Shown here: in pieces, positions 6,843 to 13,773 of the stretch
How positions within the stretch are numbered: the stretch's first letter is position 1
Layout of the letters: every line of letters begins with the position of its first letter
NCBI GenBank assembly: GCA_004556565.1
Contig: SFGN01000085.1
Location: forward strand, 1 to 16,198
From: Lachnospiraceae bacterium
GTDB taxonomy: Bacteria > Bacillota_A > Clostridia > Lachnospirales > Lachnospiraceae
Length of the DNA stretch: 16,198 bases
Direction: 5' to 3'
The notes under the pieces: model-generated
What the model was told of the DNA's origin: nothing
What the model saw: the letters and a program-made list of their open reading frames with translations, nothing else
The model's database searches: none
Program-made: the position numbers and the translations under genes

Positions 6843-8447
6843 TTAGAGTTCCATATTCTGTTTTTTCTGCTTCGGAGTTTTCTGCTCCTGTGTCTGCTTC
6901 TGCTGTTCCTGTTCGTACTTCAATCGCTCTGTGATAGAGTGCTTCGGTTCGGGCTTTTTCTCAACTGCCTGTTCCGGCGTGAGGACTTTGCCGACCCAGT
7001 ATCGAATATCTTTCATAGGCTGTAATTCCTCTTTGACGGTAGCAAGCTGTCCGGCAAGCTCGGTGTGGGTCGCTTTCAGCTTGTCGTACTCGGATTGCAG
7101 GGCATCCAGATTCACATTCAAATCAACGCCATGCTTTTTCAGAGTGCGGTACGCCTTATTGTAAGAAGTCAGTTCGTCCTTATGCTTTTCGGCAAAAGCG
7201 GCTTGCCTTGTTTTCCAACCGATTTTGATATACTTGTCATGGATTGCCTTGTGGGTCTGGCAGTCGGCAACCGCAGTCTGAATAGCGGTAATGACTTTCA
7301 TGCGGTCAGATGCGGTTTTCATTTCCTTGCTGATTACTCCGGCTCTCTGGTTCACGCCTTGCAGGGTGGTGTCCAAATCTTCCAGAGTGAAAAGCTCATG
7401 TTCTTTCAAATAGATCAGAGCTTTGGAGACTGCTTTCAAATCATCGGCTGTGCCTTTCTGCTGTCCATACCTCGACCAGTCGCTGCGCTCAGCCTTTCGC
7501 AAATTCATATAATCACGGACCAGAGTGGAGAGGTCGGGCGAAGCGTTTTTCTTTTCGGCTTCCATTTCCGCAAACGCTTCTTTGGTGGCAGACACAATAT
7601 CAGCAATCCAGTCTCGCAGACTTTTGATGGTACTGCGGATAGCGTTCATCATGCGGTTAGCGGCTTTAATGTCTCGGTTGAGATTGCCGATGTTGGTTTC
7701 AATGCCTTTGCGTTCCAGCGCACAGACAGCAGCTCCCATGTGAACGGTCGGGATAATATCAAGTCCCTGTCTTTCATAGCTTTCATAGGAACGCATATCC
7801 ACACGCTCCGCACTTCCGGCAAGTTCCAGATATTTATTCTGGATAACTTCCCATCCGTGTCTCCATTCCTCGGCGTGGTACTGCTCGTTCCAGTCAACGG
7901 TATCTTCCTTATGGCTTTTCCATCTGCCGGAGGGGAGCTTGATGCGTTCGCCGTTCTCGTCAAGGTCATAAACCTTGCGGCTCTTGGGAAGCCACTTCCC
8001 ATTTTCATCAATGGCTCGCATGGTCAGCATGATGTGGCAATGGGGATTGTGTCCTGGTGGATCGGGGTCATGGATTGCAAAATCACAACACATTCCCTTT
8101 GACACAAAATGTGCTCGGCAGTATTCCTGCAACATCTGCGGACACATTTCAAGCGGCACTTCTCTGGGCAGGGCAACAACAAACCGCCTTGCAAGCTGTG
8201 AGTTCCATTGCTTCTCCACTTCCTCGGCAGAGTTCCAGAGCGTTGCTCGGTCTGCATATTCCGGCGGTGCATGGGACGGGAGCATGATTTCTGTGTAAAC
8301 AACCTCATGCTGTTTTCTTCGGTGGTCCTTCGATTTCTGATCATATTCGGAAAACAGTTTTTCTCCGGCTTGGTAAGCTGCTCCGGCAACAGCAGAACTG
8401 CCTTTGCTTCGCTGAACAATTCGTATTTCCAGATGGGGTATGGGCAT
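6843..8447 (-). CDS. mobL: MobA/MobL-family relaxase (MOB_Q type)
   Basis: The 534-residue relaxase nicks the element's oriT and leads the single strand into a conjugation channel. The N-terminal catalytic domain shows the family start PHLEIRIVQRSKGSSAV and AAYQAGE with the candidate nucleophile Tyr25. The histidine triad is PGHNPHCHIML (His133, His136, His138). The C-terminal half, from about residue 260, is a long charged helical/coiled-coil region without a recognisable helicase or primase domain; primase is encoded separately downstream. An AAAGGAGG lies ten bases before the ATG. It corresponds in position to the Mob gene tnpZ of Tn4451. The leader contains a switch-like hairpin pair, and 270 bases upstream lies an IncQ-like nic site. 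No conjugation channel genes are in the element, so a helper is needed. Confidence 0.93.
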   Translation of the reverse strand: MPIPHLEIRIVQRSKGSSAVAGAAYQAGEKLFSEYDQKSKDHRRKQHEVVYTEIMLPSHAPPEYADRATLWNSAEEVEKQWNSQLARRFVVALPREVPLEMCPQMLQEYCRAHFVSKGMCCDFAIHDPDPPGHNPHCHIMLTMRAIDENGKWLPKSRKVYDLDENGERIKLPSGRWKSHKEDTVDWNEQYHAEEWRHGWEVIQNKYLELAGSAERVDMRSYESYERQGLDIIPTVHMGAAVCALERKGIETNIGNLNRDIKAANRMMNAIRSTIKSLRDWIADIVSATKEAFAEMEAEKKNASPDLSTLVRDYMNLRKAERSDWSRYGQQKGTADDLKAVSKALIYLKEHELFTLEDLDTTLQGVNQRAGVISKEMKTASDRMKVITAIQTAVADCQTHKAIHDKYIKIGWKTRQAAFAEKHKDELTSYNKAYRTLKKHGVDLNVNLDALQSEYDKLKATHTELAGQLATVKEELQPMKDIRYWVGKVLTPEQAVEKKPEPKHSITERLKYEQEQQKQTQEQKTPKQKKQNMEL

Positions 8448-8476
8448 TTTGTTTGAACCTCCTTTCTCGGTGCAAT

Positions 8477-8522
8477 AAAAAATGACCGATACTTTTCAGC
8501 AGCGGTCAGATGGGAAAAGTAT
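8477..8522 (-). promoter_or_regulatory. Relaxase leader with two mutually exclusive stems (attenuator)
   Basis: Minus strand: ATACTTTTC (8522-8514) can pair perfectly with GAAAAGTAT (8497-8489). TGACCG (8508-8503) can pair with CGGTCA (8488-8483), which is followed by six T (8482-8477). The 5' arm of the second stem sits in the loop of the first, and the 3' arm of the first sits in the loop of the second. The two stems therefore compete, as antiterminator and terminator do. The T-tract ends 29 bases before the relaxase ATG. Seen directly; regulation inferred. Confidence 0.7.
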
Positions 8523-8526
8523 AAAA

Positions 8527-8573
8527 CTTGCTGACGGTGAATGATTGCTTGCAATCGTTCACCGGCGGCAAGT
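8527..8573. repeat. Large inverted repeat upstream of the relaxase leader
   Basis: GGTGAATGATTGC (8536-8548) and GCAATCGTTCACC (8551-8563) form 13-bp arms with one mismatch around TT. ACTTGC and GCAAGT extend the stem outside an internal loop. Smaller hairpins (GCTGGC-AAA-GCCAGC; GAAGC-GTA-GCTTC) follow towards 8625. The 8448-8746 interval holds no gene; it is packed with such structures plus the oriT. It could be part of the oriT region, a binding site, or a leader RNA structure. Confidence 0.65.
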
Positions 8574-8693
8574 CTACAAAGGGGTAGCTGGCAAAGCCAG
8601 CGCAGGGGAAGCGTAGCTTCCTCTGGATGATTGGAGCAAAGGACTTTTGCGGAACTCATCAAGCTCCCTGCAAGGGGCTTTCGGCAGAACGCA

Positions 8694-8742
8694 ATCACCA
8701 TCTTTTAGGTGGTGTATAATTGCGCCCTGTTTTACAACAGGG
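8694..8742 (+). other. oriT: Predicted oriT of the MOB_Q/IncQ type
   Basis: The plus strand contains TAATTGCGCCCTG (8717-8729), which matches the IncQ/pIP501-type nic consensus TAAxTGCGCCCT. The expected cleavage lies between G8722 and C8723. As in RSF1010, a short inverted repeat (CACCA 8696-8700, TGGTG 8710-8714) stands directly 5' of the nic core. A second one (CCCTGTT/AACAGGG, 8725-8742) overlaps and follows it. It lies between the relaxase gene and DUF3847, next to a MobA/MobL relaxase of the family that uses this nic. Not experimentally known here. Confidence 0.82.
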
Positions 8743-8746
8743 TTTT

Positions 8747-9052
8747 TCAGCTCCCGTTCGGTTGCTCCATTTCTTTTCGGTTCTCAATCAGCAGATTCAG
8801 CTTCTTTTGAACCGCTTCGCTGTGGAAGATGAAAGTCAAAAGCTCCATCACATCATCATCGGTTAGGACAGTCGGCTCCTTCAAAAAGGTTTCCAACATT
8901 CCGGCACGGGTGCAAAGGCGGTGAGTTCGCTCGCTTCGGGTAAGCTGCTTGATTTCACTTTCCAGTCTTTTCTCCCTGTGCTTGGCTGCGGTCAGCTTTC
9001 GCTCTGCAACATACTGTTCGTGTTCCAGCTTTTCCAATTTCTCGTTGGGCAT
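8747..9052 (-). CDS. DUF3847-family mobilization accessory protein
   Basis: A 101-residue, strongly charged, mostly helical protein. Residues 1-45 form a likely coiled coil (EKLEKLEHEQYVAERKL...). It then has RSERTHRLCTRAGMLETFL and a C-terminal block DDDVMELLTFIFHSEAVQKKL, the pattern of DUF3847, which is regularly found beside MobA/MobL relaxases. The preferred start is the ATG at 9052, eight bases after AAAGGAG. The same frame stays open to a GTG at 9130, which would add 26 residues starting MDKPKAINRKKLVAF, but no ribosome-binding site precedes that GTG. Its stop is five bases from the oriT hairpin, so it may bind oriT as a MobC-like accessory. That is inferred from position and size only. 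Confidence 0.75.
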   Translation of the reverse strand: MPNEKLEKLEHEQYVAERKLTAAKHREKRLESEIKQLTRSERTHRLCTRAGMLETFLKEPTVLTDDDVMELLTFIFHSEAVQKKLNLLIENRKEMEQPNGS

Positions 9053-9080
9053 AGGGTCAGCTCCTTTCGCAATAATGGGT

Positions 9081-9130
9081 AAAACAAAAGCGACCAACTT
9101 TTTACGGTTGATCGCCTTTGGCTTGTCCAC
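9081..9130 (-). promoter_or_regulatory. Hairpin-T-tract leader of DUF3847 and direct-repeat copy A
   Basis: Minus strand: GCGATCAAC pairs with GTTGGTCGC (one mismatch), followed by TTTTGTTTT (9089-9081), 28 bases before the DUF3847 ATG. Bases 9088-9130 are also copy A of a 43-bp sequence repeated at 10473-10515. The copy can be read as codons MDKPKAINRKKLVA in the DUF3847 frame. It may act as an attenuator and leader peptide. Confidence 0.65.
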
Positions 9131-9135
9131 TATAT

Positions 9136-10446
9136 TCAGTTTTCGTATCTACTATCTTTGAACTGGCTTTTATCAACGTACAAGTCAAATGCCAGAACAG
9201 TTAATCCTATATCCACATTCATGTCCTGCCGATGATATTTACACTTCCAGACATTCGCTTGCGGCTGAATGTAGGAAACCGCATTTGTATCAACCCAATT
9301 CTTGATTTTGGACAGAACCCCTTGGAAAGACTGGTTTTCTTTATTGAAGATTATTACCGAAACTTTCAAATCTCTCCATGTGGAATAGTTGATAACCTGT
9401 TGGATTGCACTTTGGAACATTCTCTCGCCATGCCATATTTTGCATTCACCGATGAAAGCCGCTTTGTTTTCAAACTCAATATGAATATCTGTTTTTCCAA
9501 TTTTGCGGAAAGTTTCTCCCGTTACAGCTTCATAATGCGTATTGAGTGTTGCTAACAAATGGTCTCTGAGTTCTTCTTCGGTATTGGCAAAATATGTCCT
9601 CGCAGTTTTTTCCATTGCTGTTCCGCACATCGTAATGATGTTGTTGATATTCGCATAATCAGCATCACTAATGCATGGCTCAGGTGTTGCCGGAGCAACC
9701 GTGGGCTTCACTGACGGTTGACGAACAATTCGTTTCAGTTGTATCGGCTTGGTATTGGGAGCGTTCTTGCTTACTGTCAATGGAATCTGCAAGGCAGTAC
9801 TAATGGCAGAAAAAGAATCTGCTTTCTTTTTTCGCTCCTCTAACAACCGGAGTGCTGCTGTCGTTAAGTTGTTATTGTATGACACTACCTCAGCATTTAC
9901 ATAGCCGATCATTTTTTTATAACTTTCGAACTCACGCTCAAATTGATTCTGAACATATTCAGCCATAGCTTCGCCTTTATCTTGAAGTTCCTGCTTTGTA
10001 TATTCAAAATCCAGCGTAAAACTTCCACATTCTTCATCATGGGGGCTTACAAAACTTTGTGTTGCAAATCTTGATAGAATACGGCTGCCTGGCTGTAGCT
10101 CAAATAAGTCTGGCTCTCCGTCAAACGGAATTTTGAATGTCACTCGAACTCCGTCTATCTCAAAGAAATCTCTTTCATAAGGATGTCCACGGAAAGGATT
10201 TGCCCTTTTGACTTTTGTTTCAGAAAGTGTTTTCTCAATATTTGTTTCAAAAATCGAAATGGGGACAACGGAATACTTTGTTGCAAGATAATCCGCCCAT
10301 TCTTCAAAATTACAGGAGACAATTTCCGCATCACTCATTTGCTCCACTTCTGTTTTCATTTTACTGTAAAATGAAGCAAAATAGTTTCGTGCATCTGCCC
10401 CATTGAAAAACTCCTTGCAACATCCCCATCTTGTTGTATAATACAT
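9136..10446 (-). CDS. Putative PD-(D/E)XK nuclease-like protein of the restriction cargo
   Basis: The 436-residue protein is not recognised over its N-terminal two thirds. The C-terminal part, about 265-400, shows a nuclease-like core: an HLLATLNTHYEAVTGETF helix, then KTDIHIEF (Asp320), then FIGECKIWHGE (Glu334, Lys336) and a following Gln/Asn-rich helix. This D...ExK spacing fits the PD-(D/E)XK superfamily. Residues 155-215 look coiled-coil, with a Pro/Thr-rich linker at 228-258. The ATG follows AAAGGGG by nine bases. It is the last gene of the R-M cargo, 68 bases after the endonuclease stop, with a 16-codon mini-ORF between. It could be an extra restriction or anti-phage effector, or a type IV-like enzyme; its target is unknown. 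It lies between two 43-bp direct repeats, suggesting separate acquisition. Confidence 0.7.
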   Translation of the reverse strand: MYYTTRWGCCKEFFNGADARNYFASFYSKMKTEVEQMSDAEIVSCNFEEWADYLATKYSVVPISIFETNIEKTLSETKVKRANPFRGHPYERDFFEIDGVRVTFKIPFDGEPDLFELQPGSRILSRFATQSFVSPHDEECGSFTLDFEYTKQELQDKGEAMAEYVQNQFEREFESYKKMIGYVNAEVVSYNNNLTTAALRLLEERKKKADSFSAISTALQIPLTVSKNAPNTKPIQLKRIVRQPSVKPTVAPATPEPCISDADYANINNIITMCGTAMEKTARTYFANTEEELRDHLLATLNTHYEAVTGETFRKIGKTDIHIEFENKAAFIGECKIWHGERMFQSAIQQVINYSTWRDLKVSVIIFNKENQSFQGVLSKIKNWVDTNAVSYIQPQANVWKCKYHRQDMNVDIGLTVLAFDLYVDKSQFKDSRYEN

Positions 10447-10464
10447 TTTCTCACGCCCCTTTCT

Positions 10465-10515
10465 TTAAGCCGAAGCAACCAACTTTTTACAGTCGATCGC
10501 CTTTGGCTTAGTCAT
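10465..10515 (-). CDS. 16-residue mini-ORF (candidate leader peptide), direct-repeat copy B
   Basis: The endonuclease stop TAA overlaps an ATG (TAATG), which opens a short frame MTKPKAIDCKKLVASA-stop. Thirteen of its codons correspond to copy A at 9088-9130, which reads MDKPKAINRKKLVA. Bases 10473-10515 match copy A at about 37 of 43 positions. Unlike copy A, its hairpin is weakened by mismatches and the T-tract is lost (TTCGGCTTAAAG). It is either a translated leader that couples the endonuclease and nuclease genes, or a remnant duplicated leader. Confidence 0.45.
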   Translation of the reverse strand: MTKPKAIDCKKLVASA

Positions 10516-11762
10516 TATTTTCTGTTTTTATATTCGTGTTCCATACTTGAACCGTTAGAATGTTTGCAATAAGGACAAACATCATCTTCACGAAAACGAT
10601 GTCCAATCATTTGAGGCTCTTGTTTCTGTCGATATACCATTTTACAATTCTGACACTTTACAATTTTTTCACCTTGATAATCTTTTCCATATGCGGTTGC
10701 TCTGTAGCTGAACATTGTCATTAAAGCATCGTAAGAAACATCATACGCAACTGGCGTTCTGGGATTTCTTGCGGCTTCTTGTGATGCAATATCGCACCAC
10801 GCTTGAAGTCTCCGCAGCATTTCTGCACCCTGCGCTCGTTGCGATTCGACCAAAATTGGCATATCTTTGATTGACATTAACTGCAAGAAATAATCCATCT
10901 GCTCTTTTACACGGCGGTACACTCCAGGGAACTTTACCTGTTCGCCAGAAGATAATCTCATTATTTCTTGTCCCCCTGCGGAAAATTGGTCTCTGATATG
11001 AGGGTCAACTACGCCTTGAGAAGTCAGCCACAAAGCGTATCTATCGTAGTCTCCGCGGAAAACTTCTGGATAATTAACACATCCATAAGTAGTATAGCGT
11101 CTCTTTTCTTCGGCAGGAACTTTTCCCCAAATTCGGATTTTAGCAGAAACCGCTTCGTCAGCGGCATCTCCTGCCCACCATAAACTTTCTCCCTCTTTCA
11201 ACTGACTGCGATAATATTTTGAAACAGGAGCTACTGGATTTTCCATTAAGCGTAGTTCGTCATAAGAAACGCCCATTTTATCAAAAATTGTTTCACCCTT
11301 ACGCAGTCGCATATCAATTAAGTATCGTGGCATATGAGTTACGGCAATGCCAGAAAGACATTCTTCATAAGGGCGAGATAAAAACTCAATAGGGTTGCCA
11401 CCCAATTTTCCGAATGTCATAAAGATGCGTTCCACATCTGCAATTCTTGACGATTCCAGAATACTACTACCTGTGGATGTCCAATGGTTATCTTTTGTGC
11501 TTTTAACTTCAACTCCATAAAATCTTGCGGCTACAATGTCTGGGAATTTCTGTCCGGAGACTTTTTCTATCGTATTCTCAAATACAGTTCCTTTGGCACA
11601 TTCATCAAGCGCAGCTTTCACATCATCCTCCAGAGGATTGCCACCACGACTTGCGTAATACCTTGGTCTTTGAAGCGCATCGTGATTGAGAAGTTCGTCA
11701 GTTCGTTTCATTAATGAAACAAACTCTGGCATAGCTGGTTTTGGATTTACTGATACTATCAT
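10515..11762 (-). CDS. Type II restriction endonuclease-like protein, PD-(D/E)XK with C-terminal zinc ribbon
   Basis: This 415-residue protein has a candidate catalytic core near the N-terminus: KFPDIVAARFYGVEVKSTK, with Asp75, Glu85 and Lys87 as the PD...ExK residues. The C-terminal 50 residues carry two CxxC pairs (CQNC and CPYC), likely a zinc ribbon for DNA contact. Its ATG overlaps the methyltransferase TGA by four bases (ATGA), so translation is coupled. A gene in this position with this core is almost certainly the cognate restriction enzyme that cuts unmethylated sites. The recognition sequence cannot be read from the protein. I do not recognise the exact subfamily. A homing-type or type IIS enzyme is less likely given the paired C5-methyltransferase. 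Confidence 0.8.
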   Translation of the reverse strand: MIVSVNPKPAMPEFVSLMKRTDELLNHDALQRPRYYASRGGNPLEDDVKAALDECAKGTVFENTIEKVSGQKFPDIVAARFYGVEVKSTKDNHWTSTGSSILESSRIADVERIFMTFGKLGGNPIEFLSRPYEECLSGIAVTHMPRYLIDMRLRKGETIFDKMGVSYDELRLMENPVAPVSKYYRSQLKEGESLWWAGDAADEAVSAKIRIWGKVPAEEKRRYTTYGCVNYPEVFRGDYDRYALWLTSQGVVDPHIRDQFSAGGQEIMRLSSGEQVKFPGVYRRVKEQMDYFLQLMSIKDMPILVESQRAQGAEMLRRLQAWCDIASQEAARNPRTPVAYDVSYDALMTMFSYRATAYGKDYQGEKIVKCQNCKMVYRQKQEPQMIGHRFREDDVCPYCKHSNGSSMEHEYKNRK

Positions 11763-12991
11763 ATCTCATCCTCCTCAAAGTAAAGCAACCATTTTGCTTC
11801 GATTGTTTTGGCAATATGGTATGCTAAAACACAAGGAACGGCATTTCCGATTATCTTATATGCATCACTTGAAGATACTCCCTTGTTAAATTCCGTTTTC
11901 TTCAAAATGAATTGATAATCGTCGGGAAATGTCTGTATGCGTGCGCACTCACGAATAGATAATCTTCTTTCTTTCAGCCCTGCTTCTAATTCCTCTATGT
12001 GTTTACCACCATGTTCGGTACTCAATCTTCTGAACTCGATGTTACCATGATGTTCAGATCTGATTGTCGGACCGACTGAATCAAGTTTAATTTCTGTTTG
12101 ACCTTGACAATGCGACCCCATATACTTCGCCTGTGAATATTTCTTTTGTGAAATATCGGTGCTTTCTTCTGGTTCTGCTAAACCGATAAATGCATCAGCA
12201 CAAGTTACTATCGGATAAAGTTTATCCCCATGCGTTTTTACAGGATATGGGTCGTACTGTTCGGGAATTACAGTTTGTGTTAATGCTTTTTTTGCATCTT
12301 CCGTCATTGCGCTTTTCTTAAATCCAAAGAAAATTACACGCTCACGAGACTGGGGAACACCATAGTCTGGCGCATACAATACTTTTGCAGGAACAACAAT
12401 ATAACCACCATTGCCAGCTTCTGCAAAATCGTGTTCAATGATTTCCTTGACATCTTCAAGGTTAGTCAGCCCTTTAACATTTTCAGCAATAAAGAGTTTT
12501 GGACTGGTCAAGGAAATAACTTCTCGCATCCACATATAAAGTTGCCCGCGGCTCTCTACCGACGGTTCATCACCCGTTAAGGCAACTCCGAGATGGCTTT
12601 TTTGAGAATTAAATCCAAGGCGTTTTCCTGCAACAGAAAAGTCTTGGCATGGAAAACCGCCTGTTACAATATCAATATCGTCTGGAAATACTTTTTCTCC
12701 GGCTCTGGCTCGCTTGACGAGATCAACAATACTATCAAGATGATAAATATCGTTGGCGTTGTCCTTACGCTGACCGAAGTAGGACACCCATGCTGCTTTT
12801 GCATCTGGACGAATATCATTTGCAAAAACAGTATCAAAGATTGTAGGTGCGACACGAACCCAATCACCCAAAGTTTCTTTTATCCAATCGGGATGAAGGT
12901 CGCTGTTAATGGATTTTTTGAGACAAACAAAGTCTCCTTCAAAACCGATGTCCATTCCACCGCAGCCAGAAAACAGAGATAACATTTTCAT
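11759..12991 (-). CDS. C5-cytosine DNA methyltransferase (type II R-M)
   Basis: The 410-residue enzyme transfers a methyl group from S-adenosylmethionine to carbon 5 of cytosine and so protects element and host from the partner endonuclease. The motifs are in the standard order. They are FSGCGGMDIGF (motif I, 7-17), GGFPCQDFS with catalytic Cys115 (motif IV), ENVKGL from 170 (motif VI) and QSRERVIFFG from 214 (motif VIII). RRLSIRECARIQTFPDDY (motif IX) and YKIIGNAVP (motif X) complete the set. A segment of about 100 residues before motif IX is the target-recognition region. A stretch of about 45 residues between motifs I and III is longer than usual. The start ATG overlaps the regulator stop by four bases, and the stop overlaps the endonuclease start by four. 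All catalytic residues are present. Confidence 0.95.
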   Translation of the reverse strand: MKMLSLFSGCGGMDIGFEGDFVCLKKSINSDLHPDWIKETLGDWVRVAPTIFDTVFANDIRPDAKAAWVSYFGQRKDNANDIYHLDSIVDLVKRARAGEKVFPDDIDIVTGGFPCQDFSVAGKRLGFNSQKSHLGVALTGDEPSVESRGQLYMWMREVISLTSPKLFIAENVKGLTNLEDVKEIIEHDFAEAGNGGYIVVPAKVLYAPDYGVPQSRERVIFFGFKKSAMTEDAKKALTQTVIPEQYDPYPVKTHGDKLYPIVTCADAFIGLAEPEESTDISQKKYSQAKYMGSHCQGQTEIKLDSVGPTIRSEHHGNIEFRRLSTEHGGKHIEELEAGLKERRLSIRECARIQTFPDDYQFILKKTEFNKGVSSSDAYKIIGNAVPCVLAYHIAKTIEAKWLLYFEEDEI

Positions 12992-13215
12992 TTGCTGGTA
13001 CTCTCCTCAGTTACATTGTTTGAAAACTCCATAATATCATTTGGAGTACACTCTAAAGCTAAACAAATCTTTCCGATAACTTCGACCGAAACAGATTCAT
13101 CTTTGCTCAAATGTGCCAAGGCGTTGCTACTTATTTTTGCCGTTCGCATTAAATCAACTTTCTTCATTTTCTTGTCGATTAGCATCTTCCAAAGTTTATC
13201 ATAGCTAACAACCAT
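12988..13215 (-). CDS. XRE/Cro-type helix-turn-helix regulator of the R-M operon
   Basis: The 75-residue protein has a helix-turn-helix fold of the short Cro/YozG type. YDKLWKMLIDKKMKKVDLMRTAKIS leads to the recognition helix region SSNALAHLSKDE, then VSVEVIGKICLALECTPNDIMEF. The ATG at 13215 is preceded by an AAGGAGG ribosome-binding site. It is the first gene of the operon and is coupled to the methyltransferase by an ATGA overlap. This placement is that of controller (C) proteins, which time endonuclease expression after entry into a new host. Here methyltransferase is translated before endonuclease in the same operon. No classic C-box was recognised in the promoter. The controller role is inferred from position. 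Confidence 0.9.
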   Translation of the reverse strand: MVVSYDKLWKMLIDKKMKKVDLMRTAKISSNALAHLSKDESVSVEVIGKICLALECTPNDIMEFSNNVTEESTSK

Positions 13216-13242
13216 AAGGGCACCTCCTTGTCAAACTAATTT

Positions 13243-13271
13243 ACTATATCACAAAAATCTCTGAAATTCAA
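13243..13271 (-). promoter_or_regulatory. Sigma-70/SigA promoter of the R-M operon
   Basis: Minus strand: TTGAAT (13271-13266), a 17-bp spacer, then TATAGT (13248-13243) with an extended TG one base before the -10. The ribosome-binding site and ATG of the regulator follow within 30 bases. The surrounding 13220-13330 region is very AT-rich. It is a strong match for a housekeeping promoter and fits the operon's first gene. Confidence 0.75.
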
Positions 13272-13419
13272 TATTTTTACGCAAATTTACAAATAAAATT
13301 CTAAATTCTCAAATTTATTTTTACCGCGTCGATGAGATTGCTTTAAGCCATAAAACCGTTGTGTTACGCTCTTTTTCATGCTTTTGGTGTAGGACGATAC
13401 TTTATCTTCCCTTATGTAG

Positions 13420-13463
13420 ATGCGGTCAAAACATCGGATGCAGACCCGACATTTTGACCGCAT
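13420..13463. repeat. 44-base near-perfect palindrome at the cargo boundary
   Basis: ATGCGGTCAAAA (13420-13431) and TTTTGACCGCAT (13452-13463) are perfect 12-bp inverted arms. Inside, TCGG and CCGA pair again across an 8-base loop. It stands between the small gene at 13483 and the R-M promoter, in the 267-base gene-free stretch 13216-13482. No T-tract follows on either strand, so a plain terminator is less likely. A transposition end, recombination site or operator is possible. Confidence 0.7.
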
Positions 13464-13482
13464 ATCAACCCTAAACGCTACA

Positions 13483-13773
13483 TTATTCCGTCTGACTGGC
13501 GAAACCGTTTTGCTTGGCGTTCTCGCTTGCTTTTCGTCTACGTTCCTCGCTATACGGCGGTTGCAGACGGATGGACAGTCGGGATTTGTCCAGAACATAG
13601 GATACGCCGCCTTGCTCGTGGGTCTTTTCCAGTCGGCAAAGGTCGGGGTGCTTCTTGGAGAACGTCTCCAGTCTGTTCCTCAATCCGGCGTTGTAGGTCT
13701 GGATGTGTGCTGCGTCCTCACCCTCGTTAAACAGGACGATGGTTTCCTTTTCGTACTTCGTCAGCTTACTCAT
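13483..13773 (-). CDS. Conserved-looking small charged protein of unknown function
   Basis: The 96-residue protein starts MSKLTKYEKETIVLFNEGED and ends in a Lys/Arg/Glu-rich tail (YSEERRRKASENAKQ). It is rich in charged residues, with no cysteine pair, no membrane segment and no signal peptide. The middle holds a predicted strand region SYVLDKSRLSIRL. It overlaps the preceding gene by eight bases, so it is translated as part of the same operon. Genes of this type are frequent in Clostridiales mobile elements, but I do not recognise a function. It is the last backbone gene before the cargo. Confidence 0.7.
   Translation of the reverse strand: MSKLTKYEKETIVLFNEGEDAAHIQTYNAGLRNRLETFSKKHPDLCRLEKTHEQGGVSYVLDKSRLSIRLQPPYSEERRRKASENAKQNGFASQTE

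Noticed and set aside
5601..8102. Long plus-strand open frames opposite the VirE-like and relaxase genes (up to 345 codons)
   Set aside because: They lie antisense to genes with clear catalytic motifs, have no ribosome-binding sites, and their products are rich in Phe/Cys/Ser as expected from reversed codons.
8483..8522. The relaxase leader as a stable H-type pseudoknot with both stems formed at once
   Set aside because: There is no base between the 3' arms of the two stems to span the 9-bp stem, so simultaneous formation is geometrically poor; competing stems are more likely.
8747..9130. DUF3847 starting at the GTG at 9130
   Set aside because: No ribosome-binding site precedes it, while ATG 9052 has AAAGGAG at good distance. 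The extension coincides with the repeated leader sequence.
13287..13598. A 103-codon minus-strand frame over the R-M promoter and palindrome
   Set aside because: It has no ribosome-binding site, overlaps a better gene at 13483, and the region has promoter and palindrome features. A 30-codon inner frame starting near 13378 also lacks a ribosome-binding site.
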